Assembly (NCBI RefSeq): GCF_009469615.1
Contig: NZ_SSXX01000003.1
Coordinates: forward strand, 310,001-374,000
DNA from: Dechloromonas sp. H13
GTDB taxonomy: Bacteria; Pseudomonadota; Gammaproteobacteria; Burkholderiales; Rhodocyclaceae
Length of the DNA: 64,000 nt
Reading direction: 5' to 3'
Positions 60,769 through 64,000 of the stretch are shown piece after piece. Under the pieces are notes generated by a model. That model made no database searches and was not told the DNA's origin. It saw nothing but the letters and a program-made list of their open reading frames with translations. The position numbers and the translations under genes are program-made. Position 1 is the first letter of the stretch. Each line of letters opens with the position of its first letter.

Positions 60769-62034
60769 GTGCCCTTCGGCTTCTACATCATCATGGCGGC
60801 GCAGTTTTTTTCCGCGCTGGCCGACAACGCCCTGTTGATAGCCGCCATCGCCGCCCTGCGCGAGATGCAGGCACCTGCCGAATACGAGCCGCTGCTCAAG
60901 ACCTTCTTCACCGTCTCCTACGTCGTGCTCGCCGCCTTCGTCGGTGCCTTCGCCGACTCGATGCCCAAGTGGCGCGTCATGTTCATCAGCAACGCGATCA
61001 AGATCGTCGGCTGCGCGATGATGTTCTTCATGGTCCATCCGCTGCTCGCCTACGCCGTGGTCGGCCTCGGCGCCGCCGCCTATTCGCCGGCCAAGTACGG
61101 CATCCTGACTGAATACCTACCGCACCGCCTGCTGGTCGTCGCCAACGGCTGGATCGAGGGCCTGACGGTCGGTGCCATCATCCTCGGCGTGGTGGTCGGC
61201 GGCATGCTGATCAGGCCGGACATCGCCGGCGGCCTCCTTTCCTTCGACTTCCCGGTGATAGATACCGGCATCGACACGACCGGGGAAATGGCCATCGCCA
61301 TCATCGGCCTCCTCTATCTCATCGCCTCCCTCTTCAATCTCTACATCCCGGATACCGGGGTCGACCACAAGCCGCTGAAGAAGAACCCGATCTACCTCGT
61401 CCACGAGTTCAACCACTGCCTGACCCTGCTCTGGCGCGACAAACTGGGGCAGATTTCGCTCGCGGTCACCACGCTGTTCTGGGGCGCCGGCGCCACGCTG
61501 CAATTCATCGTCATCAAGTGGTCCGAGGTATCGCTCGGGCTCGACCTCTCCAAATCGTCGATGCTGCAGGGTGTCGTCGCGGTCGGTGTGGCCCTCGGCG
61601 CGGTCGCCGCGGCCAAGTTCATCACCCTGCGCAAGTCGGTGCGCGTCATTCCGCTCGGCATCGCCATGGGCATCATCGTGCTGGTCATGAATTTCGTGCA
61701 TGACATCCGGCTGGCCGTGCCGCTGCTGATCGTCATCGGTGCCCTGTCGGGCTTCTTCGTCGTGCCGATGAACGCCCTGCTCCAGCACCGCGGCCATATC
61801 CTGATGGGCGCCGGGCATTCGATCGCCGTCCAGAACTTCAACGAAAACCTGTCCATTCTGGTCATGACCGGGCTTTACTACGTCATGATCAAGAACGACG
61901 TCTCGATCTACGTCGTCGTCACCCTGTTCGGCCTATGCGTCAGCGGCCTGATGTACCTGATCCGCCGGCGCCACTTCGCCAACCAGCGCGAACAGGACGA
62001 CGTCCGCCATCTCGACGACAGCGCGCACCACTGA
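60769..62034 (+). CDS. lplT: Lysophospholipid transporter LplT
   Basis: Major-facilitator-type membrane transporter, 421 residues, that flips lysophospholipids inward for reacylation. The GTG at 60769 gives VPFGFYIIMAAQFFSALADNALL; the ALGDNA-like SALADNALL, AAYSPAKYGILTE and the LYIPDTGVDH stretches are typical of LplT. Aas, the usual acyltransferase partner in enterobacteria, is not fused or adjacent. It ends in a charged cytoplasmic tail. It is divergent from the LysR regulator. Confidence 0.93.
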   Translation: MPFGFYIIMAAQFFSALADNALLIAAIAALREMQAPAEYEPLLKTFFTVSYVVLAAFVGAFADSMPKWRVMFISNAIKIVGCAMMFFMVHPLLAYAVVGLGAAAYSPAKYGILTEYLPHRLLVVANGWIEGLTVGAIILGVVVGGMLIRPDIAGGLLSFDFPVIDTGIDTTGEMAIAIIGLLYLIASLFNLYIPDTGVDHKPLKKNPIYLVHEFNHCLTLLWRDKLGQISLAVTTLFWGAGATLQFIVIKWSEVSLGLDLSKSSMLQGVVAVGVALGAVAAAKFITLRKSVRVIPLGIAMGIIVLVMNFVHDIRLAVPLLIVIGALSGFFVVPMNALLQHRGHILMGAGHSIAVQNFNENLSILVMTGLYYVMIKNDVSIYVVVTLFGLCVSGLMYLIRRRHFANQREQDDVRHLDDSAHH

Positions 62035-62043
62035 GCTGCCGGC

Positions 62044-62799
62044 CTAAAACGGCAACCGGCTGCCGGCTGCCGTCGCCTCGCGCAGGCAGCGCCGGGCGAA
62101 CAGCAGGTCTTCCCAGGCCTTGGCCTTTTCCGGCAGGTTGCGCAGCAGGTAGGCCGGGTGGTAGGTGACGACCACCGGGATGCCCTGGTACTCGAAACGC
62201 CGGCCGCGCAGCGAGGCCAGCGACTTGTCCTCGTGCAGCAATGCATGCACCGCCGCCTTGCCGAGCAGGACGATAATCTTCGGCCGCAGCAGCGCGATCT
62301 GGCGCTCCAGCCAGGGCCGGCAGGCGGCCATCTCGGCGGCTTCCGGCGTGCGGTTGCCGGGCGGCCGGCATTTGACGGCATTGCCGATGTAAACCCTGTT
62401 GCCGCGCGCCAGGTCGAGCGCCGCCAGCATGTTGTCGAGCAGCTTGCCGGCCTGGCCGACGAAGGGCTCGCCCTTGACGTCTTCCTCGGCGCCCGGGCCC
62501 TCGCCGACGAACAGCCAGTCCGGATGCAGGTCGCCGACGCCGAGCACCGCCTGCTTGCGCTGCTCGCAAAGCGGACAGGCCTGGCAGGCGGCGACCCGCG
62601 CGGCCAATTCCGGCCATTCCAGGGCGTCGACCGCAACCGATGCCGATGGCGCGGCGACGGCAGCCGGCGCCACGACTTCCGGCGGGCGGGGCGTCGTCTC
62701 CACGGCTTCAGCGGCCGGGGCGACGGTTTCCGCCTCGCGCAGGCGCCAGATCGGCGCAATGCCCATTTCGGCCAGCATCTGTTCGCGGGTCAGGCTCAT
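62044..62799 (-). CDS. Uracil-DNA glycosylase, family 4 type
   Basis: A 251-residue iron-sulfur uracil-DNA glycosylase. The four likely cluster cysteines are Cys75, Cys78, Cys144 and Cys160 (CPLC, KCRPPGNR, AACRPW). The GEGPGAEEDVKGEPFVGQAG and TYHPAYLLR blocks match the family. A Pro/Ala-rich N-terminal 60 residues precede the domain, as in other betaproteobacterial homologues. The ATG overlaps the rimI stop (ATGA). It takes part in uracil repair. Confidence 0.9.
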   Translation of the reverse strand: MSLTREQMLAEMGIAPIWRLREAETVAPAAEAVETTPRPPEVVAPAAVAAPSASVAVDALEWPELAARVAACQACPLCEQRKQAVLGVGDLHPDWLFVGEGPGAEEDVKGEPFVGQAGKLLDNMLAALDLARGNRVYIGNAVKCRPPGNRTPEAAEMAACRPWLERQIALLRPKIIVLLGKAAVHALLHEDKSLASLRGRRFEYQGIPVVVTYHPAYLLRNLPEKAKAWEDLLFARRCLREATAAGSRLPF

Positions 62800-63251
62800 T
62801 GCAGTTCCTTGTCGAAAACCAGCGCATCCTCGCGCCCAGCGGTAGCCGGATAATAGCCGCGCCGCAGCCCGATCCGGGCGAAGCCGAAGCGCTGGTAGAA
62901 GGCGATCGCCTGCCGGTTCGAGCACCGGACCTCCAGCAGCAGGCGCTGCGCCCCGCCGGCCCGCGCATCGTCGATCACCCGCTGCAGCAGGCGGGCGCCA
63001 TGTCCCTGACCCTGATAGCGGCGATCGACGCCGATATTGAGCAGATGCGCCTCGTCGAGCACCGGCATGACGACGGCGAAGCCGATCAGGTCGCTGCCCG
63101 AGCGGCAGACCCGAACGTCGTGCCCGGCCAGCAGCGAGTCGGCGAAATTGCCGCGCGACCACGGGAATGCCTGCAGCGAGGCTTCGAGCGCCGTCACGGC
63201 ATCGAGGTCGTCCGTCGTCATCGGCGCATGCACCGGCGGCGCGACGCTCAC
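62796..63251 (-). CDS. rimI: Ribosomal protein alanine N-acetyltransferase RimI
   Basis: GNAT-family acetyltransferase, 151 residues from a GTG at 63251, which overlaps the tsaB stop (GTGA). A later ATG at 63221 is possible. The GNAT core is visible: LLNIGVDRRYQGQGHGARLLQ (acetyl-CoA site) and the LLLEVRCSNRQAIAFYQRFGF block. RimI acetylates ribosomal protein S18 in E. coli. The tsaB-rimI order is conserved widely. Confidence 0.92.
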   Translation of the reverse strand: MSVAPPVHAPMTTDDLDAVTALEASLQAFPWSRGNFADSLLAGHDVRVCRSGSDLIGFAVVMPVLDEAHLLNIGVDRRYQGQGHGARLLQRVIDDARAGGAQRLLLEVRCSNRQAIAFYQRFGFARIGLRRGYYPATAGREDALVFDKELQ

Positions 63252-63937
63252 GCCTTGCCGCCTTCGCCGAGGCGCTCGCTGATCGTCTTGGCCACCTTGT
63301 TGCGGACGTACAGTGGCGCCGCCAGCGCCGGGTCGATCGCGGCGCCGTGCGCCAGATGTCCGGCCGCTAGGCGGGCGATCGCGGCGGCCTGCGGCAGCAC
63401 CGCCGGTTGCAGGGCGTAGCCGGCATCCCGCAGGCGCCCGGCGAGCACGGGATAGGCCGCCAGCGCATTGCCGCAGGCGACCCAACCCGCGCCCGACGGC
63501 AATGCCAGCGTCTCCGGCGCGCCGAGGCTGATTTCGCCCTGCAGTTCGAGGCCGGTCGGGCGGCGCTCGTAGGCCGCCGCATAGACCTCGCCCATGCGTG
63601 CGTCGAGCAGGCTGAAGACCCTGGGCGCGCCTACCGTGGCCGCCATCGCTTCGAGCCCGCAGACCGGTACCACCGGCCGGTCGGCGGCGACCGCCAGCCC
63701 CTGCGCCACGCCGCACGCCACGCGCAGGCCGGTGAAGGCGCCGGGGCCGGCACCGAAGGCGATGGCGTCGAGTTGGCCGAAGGCGACGCCATGCGTTGCC
63801 ATCAACTCGCGCACCAGCGGCAGCAGGGTTTCGGAATGCGGGCGCCCGGGCGGGCAGCAGCGCTCGCTGACGTCGCCGTCCAGCAACAGGGCGCAGGAAC
63901 CGGAATCGGTGGAAGTTTCAAGGGCCAGTAATTTCAT
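63248..63937 (-). CDS. tsaB: tRNA threonylcarbamoyladenosine biosynthesis protein TsaB
   Basis: TsaB partner of the t6A synthase complex, 229 residues from the ATG at 63937 (MKLLALETSTDSGSCALLL). The ASKHA-fold features are FGAGPGAFTGLRVACGVAQGLA and LLDARMGEVYAA. The ATP and metal sites of TsaD are absent as is normal. It leads the tsaB-rimI-glycosylase operon. The remaining 63 bases of the window upstream contain a small inverted repeat (TACCGG/CCGGTA) and a TAAAAT box but no gene. Confidence 0.93.
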   Translation of the reverse strand: MKLLALETSTDSGSCALLLDGDVSERCCPPGRPHSETLLPLVRELMATHGVAFGQLDAIAFGAGPGAFTGLRVACGVAQGLAVAADRPVVPVCGLEAMAATVGAPRVFSLLDARMGEVYAAAYERRPTGLELQGEISLGAPETLALPSGAGWVACGNALAAYPVLAGRLRDAGYALQPAVLPQAAAIARLAAGHLAHGAAIDPALAAPLYVRNKVAKTISERLGEGGKA

Positions 63938-64000
63938 GCCCGGCATTTTACCGGAGCGGCCCGGTAGCCAGGCATGCGGCGTTCAGCGGCGCCCGCCGTG

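Overview
The window is GC-rich, gene-dense chromosomal DNA of a betaproteobacterium. A member of the Rhodocyclales (Dechloromonas/Azonexus/Azospira-like) is my best guess. This rests on gene order and protein style (the yceF / yceD-rpmF-plsX-fab cluster running into ygfX and nadB, a phasin with PhaR-like operators, many diguanylate cyclase and CHASE2 proteins) and was not tested by a database search. No phage, insertion sequence, rRNA or CRISPR array is visible. One tRNA gene (Asn, GTT) is present.

Layout. 1-1368: 3' part of nadB. 1343-7846 (minus): ygfX and the fatty-acid/phospholipid cluster, transcribed yceD, rpmF, plsX, fabH, fabD, fabG, acpP, fabF, with a strong sigma-70 type promoter before yceD. 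7958-9249 (plus): yceF-type Maf pyrophosphatase and a tetrapyrrole-methylase-fold methyltransferase. 9256-12212 (minus): rluC, a HAD phosphatase, a Rieske protein and an SppA-type peptidase. 12609-15287: rne with a long leader. 15354-17905 (minus): uvrB and a low-molecular-weight phosphatase. 17979-21058: aromatic/aspartate aminotransferase, an AsmA-like protein, tRNA-Asn. 21158-22815: small proteins of unknown function. 22857-26324: tag, yajD, yjbQ, and a zinc-ribbon/coiled-coil membrane protein coupled to a DUF808 protein.

26573-38783: CsgG-like lipoprotein, PHA depolymerase-like esterase, parE, then a four-gene stretch (patatin lipoprotein, B12-type radical SAM protein, unknown protein, nitronate monooxygenase), parC, and a persulfide dioxygenase-rhodanese fusion. 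38913-45767: phasin, peptide deformylase, unknown protein, lipoprotein Cu/Zn superoxide dismutase, moaA, typA, SRPBCC protein, truncated globin. 45847-57173: a signalling-rich part with two GGDEF proteins, a YgiQ radical SAM protein, a CHASE2-SpoIIE phosphatase facing an OmpA-like/FecR pair, and an FtsX-type permease translationally coupled to a GGDEF-EAL protein. 57199-63937: radA, alr, a LysR regulator, lplT, a family 4-like uracil-DNA glycosylase, rimI and tsaB.

Many neighbouring genes overlap by 4 bp (ATGA or GTGA), so translational coupling is common: uvrB/phosphatase, DUF808/zinc-ribbon protein, GGDEF-EAL/permease, LysR/alr, tsaB/rimI/glycosylase. The items I find most worth a second look are a dispersed short element with the core TTGCGGTCGAC in at least six intergenic regions, the CHASE2-SpoIIE / OmpA / FecR locus, the parE-parC interval with its unusual radical SAM protein, the GGDEF-EAL/permease pair without an ATPase gene, and the two palindromes bracketing the phasin promoter.
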